A stretch of 64,000 nucleotides of DNA. Source: Acinetobacter sp. ANC 7912. GTDB lineage: Bacteria; Pseudomonadota; Gammaproteobacteria; Pseudomonadales; Moraxellaceae. The position numbers and the translations under genes are program-made. Positions 9,262 through 17,677 of the stretch are shown here, piece after piece (position 1 is the first letter of the stretch; the number at the start of each line of letters is the position of its first letter). Under the pieces are notes generated by a model. It did no database searches. It saw nothing but the letters and a program-made list of their open reading frames with translations, and was not told the origin of the DNA. The stretch spans positions 1,674,001 to 1,738,000 of the forward strand of contig NZ_CP156795.1 in assembly GCF_039862785.1 (NCBI RefSeq), given 5' to 3'.

Positions 9262-10633
9262 GCATAGGTATCTACACAATTTCCATGTTTTGCGTTAAAT
9301 TGAAGAGCATGCTCTTCAATTTTAACATCTCTCGCTTAGATCAGCGCCTTGTCAAACGTTACAACAACCTCGTTCAACTCAATATGAATCCTCTTGCTTC
9401 ACTTGCTCCTGCAATCAAAGATATTGCCTCTGCTCAAAAAAATAGTTTCGCAACGACGCAAGCTGTATGGCGGTTTTTAAATAATGATAAAATCTCATTT
9501 AAACAATTAAATGAACCTATTCAAAAACTTGCTTGTGATCAGATTAAGACATCGCTGCATCGTTATGCTTTAGTTATTCATGATTGGTCACAAATCCAAT
9601 ATGTGACACATCGTAATAAAACCCAAAAACTCCAAAGGACACATCAGTACGACTCAGGCTATGAATTACAAACGAGCTTACTTGTTGATGCTGCTTCTGG
9701 ACTACCTGTTGCTCCATTAGCTCAGACCCTTTCTAGTGCTTCAGGTTGCTATTCGACATTCAATGAGCAACAGACCGAACGTAAAACCCATTTAGACTCC
9801 CTTTCTGAACAAATTCAAAAAGTTGAACAGTTTCCTCTTGATAAAACCTGCGTACATATTATTGATCGTGAAGGAGATTCCATTGCTCATCTCAGGGAAT
9901 TAAGCAGTCATGGTTTTCAATGGCTTATTCGAGCAAAGGAAGGAAATCGGATTGAGCATCAGGGTGAAATATGTAAAGTTGGAGAAGTTGCTGAACGTAT
10001 CGAAATACAGCAAGTGAAACCCATTTCTTATAAGGGTAATCAACATATGCTTTATGTTGGAGAAACCAATGTTCGGCTTACCCGTGCTGCAAAATCAAAT
10101 AAAAAAGATTGTTTAGGTCAAAGAGTTGCTCCTCAGAAAGGTGCTGCAATTGAGGCTAGACTGATTATTGCTGTGGTTAAAGATATTAATGAAAAGACAG
10201 TTGCAAGATGGTCATTGATCAGTAATGTACCAACTGAGATTACCGCAGTAGAACTGACGACTTGGTATTACTGGCGTTGGTCAATCGAATGTTATTTCAA
10301 ACTTCTCAAGCAAGCAGGCCATGATATTGAGTCATGGCTTCAGACTACGCCAGAAGCGATTTTAAGGCGTTTGCTAATCAGTTGTATGGCTTGTGTGTTG
10401 ACGTGGAGAGTACAGCGTTGTACAGATGAACAAAATCAGAAAGTCCGTGCATTTTTGACTAGACTTTCAGGTAGACAACAGAAAAGAGGCAAGGTAGAGA
10501 GTGCGCCTGCCATATTGGCAGGACTCTCGATTTTACTAAATACTCTTCAACTGCTCTCAGAATATTCAATAGATGAACTGAATGAAATCGCAACTATTGC
10601 ACTAGGTACCTAAAGATGTGTAGATACCTATGC
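9262..10633 (+). mobile_element. IS4-family insertion sequence, copy 1 (complete, 1372 bp)
   Basis: Terminal inverted repeats GCATAGGTATCTACAC bound the element at both ends, and a 7-bp target duplication TTAAAGG occurs at 9255-9261 and 10634-10640. Immediately outside the duplication lie the arms CTTCTC and GAGAAG, so the insertion sits in the loop of a small palindrome. A second copy of the same length occurs at 13226-14597 in opposite orientation. The 7-bp duplication is short for the IS4 family at large; a subgroup such as ISPepr1 is possible. Confidence 0.95.
9285..10613 (+). CDS. IS4-family transposase (copy 1)
   Basis: DDE transposase of 442 residues. The first acidic motif lies in VIHDWSQIQY, the second in IIDREGDSIAHL, and the YREK box is visible as Y-x2-R-x3-E-x6-K in YYWRWSIECYFKLLK, the hallmark of the IS4 family. 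The reading frame is intact and the protein matches copy 2 over all 442 residues. Translation might begin at one of the internal ATG codons (for example MLFNFN), because no strong ribosome site precedes the first. Confidence 0.93.
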   Translation: MFCVKLKSMLFNFNISRLDQRLVKRYNNLVQLNMNPLASLAPAIKDIASAQKNSFATTQAVWRFLNNDKISFKQLNEPIQKLACDQIKTSLHRYALVIHDWSQIQYVTHRNKTQKLQRTHQYDSGYELQTSLLVDAASGLPVAPLAQTLSSASGCYSTFNEQQTERKTHLDSLSEQIQKVEQFPLDKTCVHIIDREGDSIAHLRELSSHGFQWLIRAKEGNRIEHQGEICKVGEVAERIEIQQVKPISYKGNQHMLYVGETNVRLTRAAKSNKKDCLGQRVAPQKGAAIEARLIIAVVKDINEKTVARWSLISNVPTEITAVELTTWYYWRWSIECYFKLLKQAGHDIESWLQTTPEAILRRLLISCMACVLTWRVQRCTDEQNQKVRAFLTRLSGRQQKRGKVESAPAILAGLSILLNTLQLLSEYSIDELNEIATIALGT

Positions 10634-10662
10634 TTAAAGGGAGAAGGAAATATAACAAATTA

Positions 10663-10735
10663 AAATCCCTCCTAACCTCCCTTTGGCAAAGGGAGGAAAG
10701 TCCCTCTTTATAAAAGAGGGATTTAGGGAGATTCT
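10663..10735. repeat. REP-like compound repeat downstream of ureC
   Basis: The head ATCCCTCCTAACCTCCC leads into a perfect hairpin with arms CCTCCCTTT and AAAGGGAGG (loop GGC). A second hairpin with arms CCCTCTTT and AAAGAGGG follows, then the reverse head GATTTAGGGAG. It is built of the same modules as the repeat between catJ and catF. It abuts the end of ureC and may act as its 3' end signal. Confidence 0.7.
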
Positions 10736-12435
10736 TAAAACAAGAAATAACGCTGCGCCATCGGCAACACTTCTGCCGGTTCACAAGTCAGTAACTTGCC
10801 ATCTGCCCGTACTTCATAAATCTCCGGATCAACTTCCATCACCGGACAGTAAGTATTCAGCTTCATATCCTTTTTCTGGATATTTCGCGTGTTCTTACAT
10901 GGACTGATCAGCTTTTTCAAACTTAGTTTTTCATGTACACCAGCATCAATCGCCACCTGTGACAGGAAAGTAATACAGGTGTTGTGCACGCCACGCGGAT
11001 ACGCACCAAACATCGGACGGTAATGCACTGGCTGTGGCGTTGGAATTGACGCATTGATGTCGCCCATTGGCGCTGCTGCAATCATGCCACCTTTAATGAT
11101 CATTGAAGGTTTTACACCAAAGAAAGCCGGTTTCCATAACACCAGATCCGCCAGTTTACCTTCTTCCACCGAACCAATTTCATGACTTAAACCATGAGTA
11201 ATTGCAGGGTTGATCGTATATTTGGCGATATAACGTTTCACGCGGTTATTGTCATGCGTTGCATTATCACCTTCTAAAGGTCCACGCTGTACCTTCATTT
11301 TATGGGCGGTTTGCCAGGTACGAATCACTACTTCACCGACACGGCCCATCGCCTGCGAGTCTGAGGACATCATGGCAATCGCACCCATATCCTGCAAAAT
11401 ATCCTCTGCGGCAATGGTTTCACGACGGATACGGCTTTCAGCAAAAGCCACATCTTCTGCAATTGCAGGATCAAGATGGTGACAGACCATCAGCATGTCC
11501 AGATGCTCATCAATGGTATTGATGGTATATGGACGGGTTGGATTGGTTGAAGATGGCAATACATTCGGCTGACCAATTGCTTTCAAAATATCGGGCGCAT
11601 GTCCACCACCCGCACCTTCGGTATGGTAAGTATGAATAGTACGATTTTTAAATGCCGCTAAAGTTTCTTCTAGAAAGCCACTTTCATTTAGTGTGTCAGT
11701 ATGGATCGCCACCTGTACATCATATTGATCTGCCACAGTCAAACAGTTGTCAATGGCAGCAGGTGTAGAACCCCAGTCTTCATGTAGTTTCAGGCCCACT
11801 ACACCGGCTTTAATTTGCTCTGCTACTGGTTCAGGTTGGCTTAAGTTACCTTTACCCAATAAACCAATATTCATTGGCAAGTCATCAATGGCTTGTAGCA
11901 TGGTGGAAATGTGCCAAGGGCCTGGCGTCACTGTCGTTGCAGATGTGCCTGCTGCCGGACCTGTACCACCACCGATCATAGTGGTAATACCAGACATCAG
12001 TGCAGTTTCGACCTGTTGCGGGCAAATCCAGTGAATATGGGTATCTACACCACCGGCTGTCAGAATCTGTCCTTCACCGGCAATGACTTCCGTCGCAGCA
12101 CCTAGGGGAATGGTAATATCTGGCTGAATATCCGGGTTACCGGCTTTCCCAATTTTCCAGATGCGACCATTTTTTAAGCCTACATCAGCTTTAACAATTC
12201 CCCACCAGTCTACAATCAAGGCATTGGTAATCACCGTATCCGCGACTTCATCAGCAAGTAACTGGGATTGCCCCATACCATCACGAATAACCTTACCACC
12301 ACCAAATTTGACTTCTTCACCATAGGTGGTCAGGTCCTGTTCGACCTCAATAAACAGCTCGGTATCGGCTAGACGGACACGGTCACCGACGGTTGGACCA
12401 AACATTTCCGCATACGCGCGGCGTGACATTTTCAT
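10735..12435 (-). CDS. ureC: Urease subunit alpha (catalytic)
   Basis: The 566-residue nickel enzyme subunit hydrolyses urea to ammonia and carbamate. Nickel ligands are visible: H133 and H135 in DTHIHW, carbamylated lysine K216 in GLKLHEDWG, the [12 protein letters not shown] segment and the MVCHHL catalytic histidine loop, and the late aspartate in [10 protein letters not shown]. All key residues are intact and the length is normal. AGGAG precedes the ATG. It is the last gene of the leftward ureEFGDABC unit. Confidence 0.98.
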   Translation of the reverse strand: MKMSRRAYAEMFGPTVGDRVRLADTELFIEVEQDLTTYGEEVKFGGGKVIRDGMGQSQLLADEVADTVITNALIVDWWGIVKADVGLKNGRIWKIGKAGNPDIQPDITIPLGAATEVIAGEGQILTAGGVDTHIHWICPQQVETALMSGITTMIGGGTGPAAGTSATTVTPGPWHISTMLQAIDDLPMNIGLLGKGNLSQPEPVAEQIKAGVVGLKLHEDWGSTPAAIDNCLTVADQYDVQVAIHTDTLNESGFLEETLAAFKNRTIHTYHTEGAGGGHAPDILKAIGQPNVLPSSTNPTRPYTINTIDEHLDMLMVCHHLDPAIAEDVAFAESRIRRETIAAEDILQDMGAIAMMSSDSQAMGRVGEVVIRTWQTAHKMKVQRGPLEGDNATHDNNRVKRYIAKYTINPAITHGLSHEIGSVEEGKLADLVLWKPAFFGVKPSMIIKGGMIAAAPMGDINASIPTPQPVHYRPMFGAYPRGVHNTCITFLSQVAIDAGVHEKLSLKKLISPCKNTRNIQKKDMKLNTYCPVMEVDPEIYEVRADGKLLTCEPAEVLPMAQRYFLF

Positions 12436-12450
12436 TTTATTGTTATCTCC

Positions 12451-12759
12451 TTAGTCCAACTTACCCATGACACGACCCGCAAAGCCATACACTTCACGCT
12501 TGCCTGCCAATGCTACTAGCTCTACATCGCGGCTTTGTCCCGGCTCAAAACGTACCGCTGTGCCTGCAGCAATATTCAGGCGATAGCCTTTGGCCTGTTC
12601 ACGGTCAAACTGCAAAGCATCATTCGCTTCATAAAAATGAAAATGTGAACCGACCTGGATTGGACGGTCACCAGCATTGGACACTGTGAGTTTTAAAGTC
12701 TGCCGACCGACATTTATTTCAATATCCAGATCTGGCGTAATAATTTCACCTGGAATCAT
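12451..12759 (-). CDS. ureB: Urease subunit beta
   Basis: The 102-residue small subunit, separate from UreA as in most Gram-negative ureases. The beginning MIPGEIITP and the core [18 protein letters not shown] are diagnostic of UreB. It lies 15 bp before ureC and 9 bp after ureA, so the three structural subunits are translated as one block. Confidence 0.97.
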   Translation of the reverse strand: MIPGEIITPDLDIEINVGRQTLKLTVSNAGDRPIQVGSHFHFYEANDALQFDREQAKGYRLNIAAGTAVRFEPGQSRDVELVALAGKREVYGFAGRVMGKLD

Positions 12760-12768
12760 AATCTGCTC

Positions 12769-13071
12769 CTAGACAATCGGCTGATGCACAGTGACAAGTT
12801 TGGAACCATCCGGGAAAGTCGCTTCCACCTGAACTTCAGCAATCATTTCCGGCACGCCTTCCATCACGTCTTCACGCTTGAGCAAGGTTGTACCGTAGTG
12901 CATCAGTTCACTCACACTCATGCCATCACGCGCACCTTCCAGCAGGGCTGCCGAAATATAAGCAATTGCTTCCGGGTAATTCAGTTTCAGCCCGCGTGCC
13001 TTACGACGCTCTGCCACCAGTCCTGCAGTAAAAATCAGTAGCTTGTCTTTTTCTGTGGGATTGAGTTCCAT
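12769..13071 (-). CDS. ureA: Urease subunit gamma
   Basis: The 100-residue gamma subunit. [27 protein letters not shown] and [28 protein letters not shown] are characteristic. It is preceded by GAAAGAGAT as a ribosome site. Upstream, about 150 bp of REP-like repeats and then IS copy 2 separate it from ureD, so the IS could be polar on ureABC or could supply a promoter; which applies cannot be read from the sequence. Confidence 0.97.
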   Translation of the reverse strand: MELNPTEKDKLLIFTAGLVAERRKARGLKLNYPEAIAYISAALLEGARDGMSVSELMHYGTTLLKREDVMEGVPEMIAEVQVEATFPDGSKLVTVHQPIV

Positions 13072-13129
13072 ATCTCTTTCCTAATGTATTTCAATTTTTT
13101 AAAGCAAATTTTGTGCAAGGTTATAGTTC

Positions 13130-13195
13130 CTCCCTGAACAAGGCTTAAGCACTGCTTTAAACCTGGTGCAAGAAAGGGAGGTTAGGAGGGATTTA
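13130..13195. repeat. REP-like repeat upstream of ureA
   Basis: This is an inverted near-copy of the repeat at 6386-6466: CCTCCCTGAACAAGGCTTAA leads into a palindrome around GCACTGC and ends with AAAGGGAGGTTAGGAGGGAT, the reverse head. It lies between ureA and IS copy 2. Confidence 0.75.
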
Positions 13196-13225
13196 ATTAC
13201 CCTCACCCTAACCCTCTCCCATAGG
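13196..13225. repeat. REP-like repeat split by IS copy 2 (left part)
   Basis: CCCTCACCCTAACCCTCTC followed by the loop CCATAGG forms the left half of a REP-like hairpin. The right arm GAGAGGG is found at 14605-14611 across the IS. Removing the IS and one target duplication restores a perfect 7-bp stem with a 7-nt loop. Confidence 0.8.
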
Positions 13226-14597
13226 GCATAGGTATCTACACATCTTTAGGTACCTAGTGCAATAGTTGCGATTTCATTCAGTTCATCTATTGAATATTCT
13301 GAGAGCAGTTGAAGAGTATTTAGTAAAATCGAGAGTCCTGCCAATATGGCAGGCGCACTCTCTACCTTGCCTCTTTTCTGTTGTCTACCTGAAAGTCTAG
13401 TCAAAAATGCACGGACTTTCTGATTTTGTTCATCTGTACAACGCTGTACTCTCCACGTCAACACACAAGCCATACAACTGATTAGCAAACGCCTTAAAAT
13501 CGCTTCTGGCGTAGTCTGAAGCCATGACTCAATATCATGGCCTGCTTGCTTGAGAAGTTTGAAATAACATTCGATTGACCAACGCCAGTAATACCAAGTC
13601 GTCAGTTCTACTGCGGTAATCTCAGTTGGTACATTACTGATCAATGACCATCTTGCAACTGTCTTTTCATTAATATCTTTAACCACCGCAATAATCAGTC
13701 TAGCCTCAATTGCAGCACCTTTCTGAGGAGCAACTCTTTGACCTAAACAATCTTTTTTATTTGATTTTGCAGCACGGGTAAGCCGAACATTGGTTTCTCC
13801 AACATAAAGCATATGTTGATTACCCTTATAAGAAATGGGTTTCACTTGCTGTATTTCGATACGTTCAGCAACTTCTCCAACTTTACATATTTCACCCTGA
13901 TGCTCAATCCGATTTCCTTCCTTTGCTCGAATAAGCCATTGAAAACCATGACTGCTTAATTCCCTGAGATGAGCAATGGAATCTCCTTCACGATCAATAA
14001 TATGTACGCAGGTTTTATCAAGAGGAAACTGTTCAACTTTTTGAATTTGTTCAGAAAGGGAGTCTAAATGGGTTTTACGTTCGGTCTGTTGCTCATTGAA
14101 TGTCGAATAGCAACCTGAAGCACTAGAAAGGGTCTGAGCTAATGGAGCAACAGGTAGTCCAGAAGCAGCATCAACAAGTAAGCTCGTTTGTAATTCATAG
14201 CCTGAGTCGTACTGATGTGTCCTTTGGAGTTTTTGGGTTTTATTACGATGTGTCACATATTGGATTTGTGACCAATCATGAATAACTAAAGCATAACGAT
14301 GCAGCGATGTCTTAATCTGATCACAAGCAAGTTTTTGAATAGGTTCATTTAATTGTTTAAATGAGATTTTATCATTATTTAAAAACCGCCATACAGCTTG
14401 CGTCGTTGCGAAACTATTTTTTTGAGCAGAGGCAATATCTTTGATTGCAGGAGCAAGTGAAGCAAGAGGATTCATATTGAGTTGAACGAGGTTGTTGTAA
14501 CGTTTGACAAGGCGCTGATCTAAGCGAGAGATGTTAAAATTGAAGAGCATGCTCTTCAATTTAACGCAAAACATGGAAATTGTGTAGATACCTATGC
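13226..14597 (-). mobile_element. IS4-family insertion sequence, copy 2 (complete, 1372 bp)
   Basis: Same inverted repeats GCATAGGTATCTACAC and same length as copy 1, in opposite orientation. Target duplication CCATAGG occurs at 13219-13225 and 14598-14604, flanked outside by arms CCCTCTC and GAGAGGG. The separate duplications show that each copy moved by itself. It lies between ureD and ureA, with its transposase reading in the same direction as the urease genes. Confidence 0.95.
13246..14574 (-). CDS. IS4-family transposase (copy 2)
   Basis: The 442-residue transposase matches copy 1 along its whole length, with the same DREGD and YREK-type motifs. The open frame extends nine codons further upstream to 14601 only because the flanking target supplies an ATG (from CCCATAGG read in reverse), so I use the same internal start as copy 1. 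Confidence 0.93.
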   Translation of the reverse strand: MFCVKLKSMLFNFNISRLDQRLVKRYNNLVQLNMNPLASLAPAIKDIASAQKNSFATTQAVWRFLNNDKISFKQLNEPIQKLACDQIKTSLHRYALVIHDWSQIQYVTHRNKTQKLQRTHQYDSGYELQTSLLVDAASGLPVAPLAQTLSSASGCYSTFNEQQTERKTHLDSLSEQIQKVEQFPLDKTCVHIIDREGDSIAHLRELSSHGFQWLIRAKEGNRIEHQGEICKVGEVAERIEIQQVKPISYKGNQHMLYVGETNVRLTRAAKSNKKDCLGQRVAPQKGAAIEARLIIAVVKDINEKTVARWSLISNVPTEITAVELTTWYYWRWSIECYFKLLKQAGHDIESWLQTTPEAILRRLLISCMACVLTWRVQRCTDEQNQKVRAFLTRLSGRQQKRGKVESAPAILAGLSILLNTLQLLSEYSIDELNEIATIALGT

Positions 14598-14675
14598 CCA
14601 TAGGGAGAGGGAATTTTTACTTCTGACTCATGAAGTTCTCCCTCCCACTGGGAGGGAGTTAGAGTGAGGGATTCT
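14598..14675. repeat. REP-like repeats between IS copy 2 and ureD
   Basis: First comes the right part of the repeat split by the IS (CCATAGG then GAGAGGG, ending at 14611). Then at about 14634-14672 comes a second hairpin with arms CTCCCTCCC and GGGAGGGAG and the tail TTAGAGTGAGGG, the reverse of the CCCTCACCCTAA head at 13200. The two together formed an inverted pair of REP units before the IS inserted. Confidence 0.7.
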
Positions 14676-14685
14676 TTAAATCTCG

Positions 14686-15579
14686 CTAAGTCCTCCAAAT
14701 CCTCGGAAACTCTTCATCCAGCCCAAACCAGTAACGGCGCAAACGAGCACGAATTGCTGCAAATGCATCATGACATTGACGTACATCATCTCCGAGATAA
14801 CGGGCTGTCACCACATCATCCAGCGCAGTCAAAGTCACTGGCACATCCATACGCATAATCAGTTCACGAATCAGATCCAGATGCTCATCCAGATAAAAAT
14901 TGGCGCGGTATTTTTCCGGCGGCACGGCCCAGAAGCTACCCATCACGGCATGACCATTCATCCCTAGACAGGATTTTAACCATCGATCCTGACCGACAAA
15001 TTTCAGTTGATCCGCAACCAACAGCTTTGAACCGCGATATAGCAAAAATCGGCTACGATAACCGCCCTGCTCAAACTGCTCGGAACGTGCCTGACGACCT
15101 ATTACCAGCATGTCCCAGCCAATAAAGCTGGCAGTTTGATCGAGCTGAATCGTGGTAGACGCATGCGCATTGGCACCATCAAACAGCATGGTTTCCTGTG
15201 GCAGCCATTCAAAAATGCCCTGTTCTTCCACCCGGATATCAATATGTTGATAGGCCTGTTTCAGATTGGTCTTGTACCATTTGCCTGCACCCGGTGTAGT
15301 GACCAGACCATGTGCATTCGCTCCAACCTTCATGTCAAAGCTGAGATGATCACCACCGGCAATCCCGGCAGGTGGATGCACAATGATGGCGTGGCAGACC
15401 CCAGTTTTTTCAGGCCACAGCATTTTCTGCACGCGCACTGGCCCTTCATGCCTGCGATGCTGCAGGATGGTTCGTCCTGTGCTGGCATCGGCTTCAAAGC
15501 CCAGTTGCAAACGTGCAAACCAGAGTTTTGTTGCCGATCCGTGTTCTGCTTCTACCACACTATTCATATTGCTGTGCAC
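14686..15579 (-). CDS. ureD: Urease accessory protein UreD
   Basis: UreD (297 residues) is the scaffold that binds apo-urease and recruits UreF and UreG for nickel insertion. [12 protein letters not shown] and [11 protein letters not shown] (about residues 68-104) are the family landmarks, followed by [11 protein letters not shown]. It starts 14 bp after the ureG stop. Its position downstream of ureG and upstream of ureA is unusual for a Gram-negative operon, in which ureD more often leads the genes. Confidence 0.95.
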   Translation of the reverse strand: MHSNMNSVVEAEHGSATKLWFARLQLGFEADASTGRTILQHRRHEGPVRVQKMLWPEKTGVCHAIIVHPPAGIAGGDHLSFDMKVGANAHGLVTTPGAGKWYKTNLKQAYQHIDIRVEEQGIFEWLPQETMLFDGANAHASTTIQLDQTASFIGWDMLVIGRQARSEQFEQGGYRSRFLLYRGSKLLVADQLKFVGQDRWLKSCLGMNGHAVMGSFWAVPPEKYRANFYLDEHLDLIRELIMRMDVPVTLTALDDVVTARYLGDDVRQCHDAFAAIRARLRRYWFGLDEEFPRIWRT

Positions 15580-15593
15580 TAATCCTGACTGAG

Positions 15594-16208
15594 TTAAGCC
15601 TTAAACAGCCCTTGTTTTTCAATGAATTCGATAATCTGATCCAGACCTTCTTTGGTTTTCATATTGGAAAACAGGAATGGCTTGTCACCACGCATACGTT
15701 TTGCATCCTGATCCATCACTTCCAGGCTTGCACCTACCATTGGCGCCAGGTCAGTTTTGTTAATGATGAGCAGGTCTGATTTGGTAATCCCCGGGCCACC
15801 TTTACGTGGAATCTTTTCACCACCGGCAACGTCAATCACATATAAAGTCAGATCAGAAAGCTCAGGACTAAAAGTCGCTGCAAGGTTATCACCACCACTT
15901 TCAATAATGATCAGCTCCAGCCCATCGAACTTTTCACACAAGTCATCAATCGCAGCCAGGTTAATCGAGGCGTCTTCACGAATCGCAGTATGCGGACAAC
16001 CACCGGTTTCTACACCGACAATACGGTCTGGCGACATTGCTTCATTGCGGGTTAAAAAGTTGGAATCTTCCTTGGTATAAATGTCATTGGTGACCACAGC
16101 CATATTGTATTTTTCACGCAGTGCCTGACATAAATTCAGGGTTAAAGCAGTTTTACCCGACCCCACTGGACCACCGATACCAACGCGTAATGGACTACGT
16201 TCTGACAT
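15594..16208 (-). CDS. ureG: Urease accessory GTPase UreG
   Basis: The 204-residue SIMIBI GTPase delivers nickel to urease. The P-loop GPVGSGKT is at residues 13-20, the nickel-binding CPH motif is in [14 protein letters not shown], and the guanine-specifying NKTD lies in [10 protein letters not shown]. It follows ureF by 17 bp. Confidence 0.97.
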   Translation of the reverse strand: MSERSPLRVGIGGPVGSGKTALTLNLCQALREKYNMAVVTNDIYTKEDSNFLTRNEAMSPDRIVGVETGGCPHTAIREDASINLAAIDDLCEKFDGLELIIIESGGDNLAATFSPELSDLTLYVIDVAGGEKIPRKGGPGITKSDLLIINKTDLAPMVGASLEVMDQDAKRMRGDKPFLFSNMKTKEGLDQIIEFIEKQGLFKA

Positions 16209-16225
16209 AATTTTTCCTTTAATTT

Positions 16226-16891
16226 TTAAGATCTAAATAAACGTGAATATTGATTTTCATGGCGCATGCTGAGCATGGCGTAATTTGGTAAAGCACTGCT
16301 CATCTCGTCATCAGTCAGGGTGATAGCACGCTGAATCAGTGCCGGAATTTCTCCATGCAGATCCCATAAAATCCGCTGGCCGCTCATCTGTCCAAGCGGT
16401 ACGGTTTTCACCGCAGCCAAGACCTGATTCTCCAGCACTGCAAAGGCATATGCGGTGAGTACATCATCGACTTCAAGTTGCAGTTCACCACATAACTGGG
16501 CATATACAGGCACATAGCCATATTGTTTTTTGACTTTGACTGGTCGTTTTAATACATCACGAATCCAGGCATTCAGTGAAAATGCCAGCTGCTGTGACTC
16601 CGCCAGTAATTCCCGACTTTCCCGGCTAGCCCGATAAATTTCCGCCCAGTATTTAAAAGTGGCTTCATCGTCATAGCTTTGCATCAGGCGTTTTAGAATC
16701 GGAAATTCAAAACGCAGCAACAACATTTCCAGCACTTCATTAAAGTAGGCAATGCTAGAGGCTTCGTCATGAATCAGGCCGGTATCAATCGCGCTTTCTA
16801 CCCCTTGCGAATAACAGTAGGCCCCGATCGGCAGCGCCGTCGAAGATAGGGTCAGCAGGCTGAGGAGCTGAGAAGCCTTAATGTGCGACAT
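16226..16891 (-). CDS. ureF: Urease accessory protein UreF
   Basis: UreF (221 residues) is the helical partner of UreD that controls Ure[26 protein letters not shown] at the N-terminus and the C-terminal [14 protein letters not shown] are typical. Its start overlaps the end of ureE by 14 bases, indicating coupled translation. Confidence 0.95.
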   Translation of the reverse strand: MSHIKASQLLSLLTLSSTALPIGAYCYSQGVESAIDTGLIHDEASSIAYFNEVLEMLLLRFEFPILKRLMQSYDDEATFKYWAEIYRASRESRELLAESQQLAFSLNAWIRDVLKRPVKVKKQYGYVPVYAQLCGELQLEVDDVLTAYAFAVLENQVLAAVKTVPLGQMSGQRILWDLHGEIPALIQRAITLTDDEMSSALPNYAMLSMRHENQYSRLFRS

Positions 16892-17360
16892 GATGCAACG
16901 ACTTGATTGGGCTTAAACGGTGCTCATGCTGATGCTGTGCATAAGCGCCACTTTCCGGTTCAAAAGGATGCTGAACCGTAGTGACATTCAAACCGAGTCC
17001 TTGCACCATTTCTGCCAGCACATGATCGGGCTCAAAATACAGCGCAGTTGGGGTCAGCATCAGTGGTACATGGCGATTGCCGAGGTGATACGCCGCTTTA
17101 AGTAAATCGAAATCGGTATCAGCAGTCACCCGCATCAGGATTTCTGGCTTGGCATCGACGCGTAATAATTCGCCATTTTCAGTCGCAATGATTGAACCGC
17201 TACGTAAAATGCCGGTACGAGGCAGGTCTGCACCAATATCAGTGCCATTTTTCAATGTCGCACGAAAGCGGCTTTTTTGACGCGTATCAAAGCTGAGTTC
17301 AATGCTTTCAATATCAGCAGTCTCACTGACATTTTCCAGACGTTGGGTAAAAATCTTCAT
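16878..17360 (-). CDS. ureE: Urease accessory nickel metallochaperone UreE
   Basis: UreE binds nickel and hands it to UreG. The product from ATG 17360 (MKIFTQRLE) has about 160 residues, with the peptide-binding N-domain and the [10 protein letters not shown] metal-binding core. The C-terminal tail is only modestly histidine-rich (HQHEHR then HHVAH), unlike the long His tail of Klebsiella. I prefer 17360 to an upstream ATG at 17393 because UreE proteins normally start at MKI and AGGG lies just upstream. It is the first gene after the sigma-54 promoter. Confidence 0.93.
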   Translation of the reverse strand: MKIFTQRLENVSETADIESIELSFDTRQKSRFRATLKNGTDIGADLPRTGILRSGSIIATENGELLRVDAKPEILMRVTADTDFDLLKAAYHLGNRHVPLMLTPTALYFEPDHVLAEMVQGLGLNVTTVQHPFEPESGAYAQHQHEHRLSPIKSLHHVAH

Positions 17361-17445
17361 CTTGGCCCTATATGCATCAATTTGATCCATCACGTTCCAA
17401 AGCGGAACAATTGATCAAAAAACGGTAAATATTGCATCAAAATAA

Positions 17446-17461
17446 AGCATTTATCGTGCCA
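17446..17461 (-). promoter_or_regulatory. Sigma-54 (RpoN) promoter for the urease operon
   Basis: Read on the minus strand, TTGGCACGATAAATGCT has the invariant GG and GC ten bases apart and a perfect -24 element TTGGCACG; the -12 element ATGC differs from TTGC by one base. It stands 85 bp upstream of ureE. This implies control by RpoN and an enhancer-binding protein, most naturally NtrC under nitrogen limitation (inference). A 13-bp palindrome AACCAGACTGGTT (17461-17473) overlaps the upstream edge. Confidence 0.75.
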
Positions 17462-17677
17462 ACCAGACTGGTTCAATTTTCTTACATAAATAGCACGAAT
17501 GACATTTCACCTATCTTTTACACAGGCTAAACTATGAACAATATCTGTCGATTGAATGATGTGCATTGGATTGCACAACTAACTGAATTAAATGATTTTT
17601 AATTAACTGGTTAATAGATCATGTTATTCAGATAGATGACTTAGGCATGGAGCCACCATACTTTTCACGGAGTGCAG

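Noticed and set aside
9262..14597. Composite transposon carrying ureABC
   Set aside because: Each IS copy has its own 7-bp duplication (TTAAAGG and CCATAGG), so the copies moved one at a time; a composite would show one duplication around the whole unit.
14575..14601. Longer start (451 aa) for the copy 2 transposase
   Set aside because: The extra nine codons come from the terminal repeat and target sequence and are absent from copy 1.
17561..17576. Classical NtrC site upstream of the urease promoter
   Set aside because: The dyad GTGCA-N6-TGCAC has the arms in the opposite order to the NtrC consensus (TGCAC...GTGCA), so I do not name it as such.
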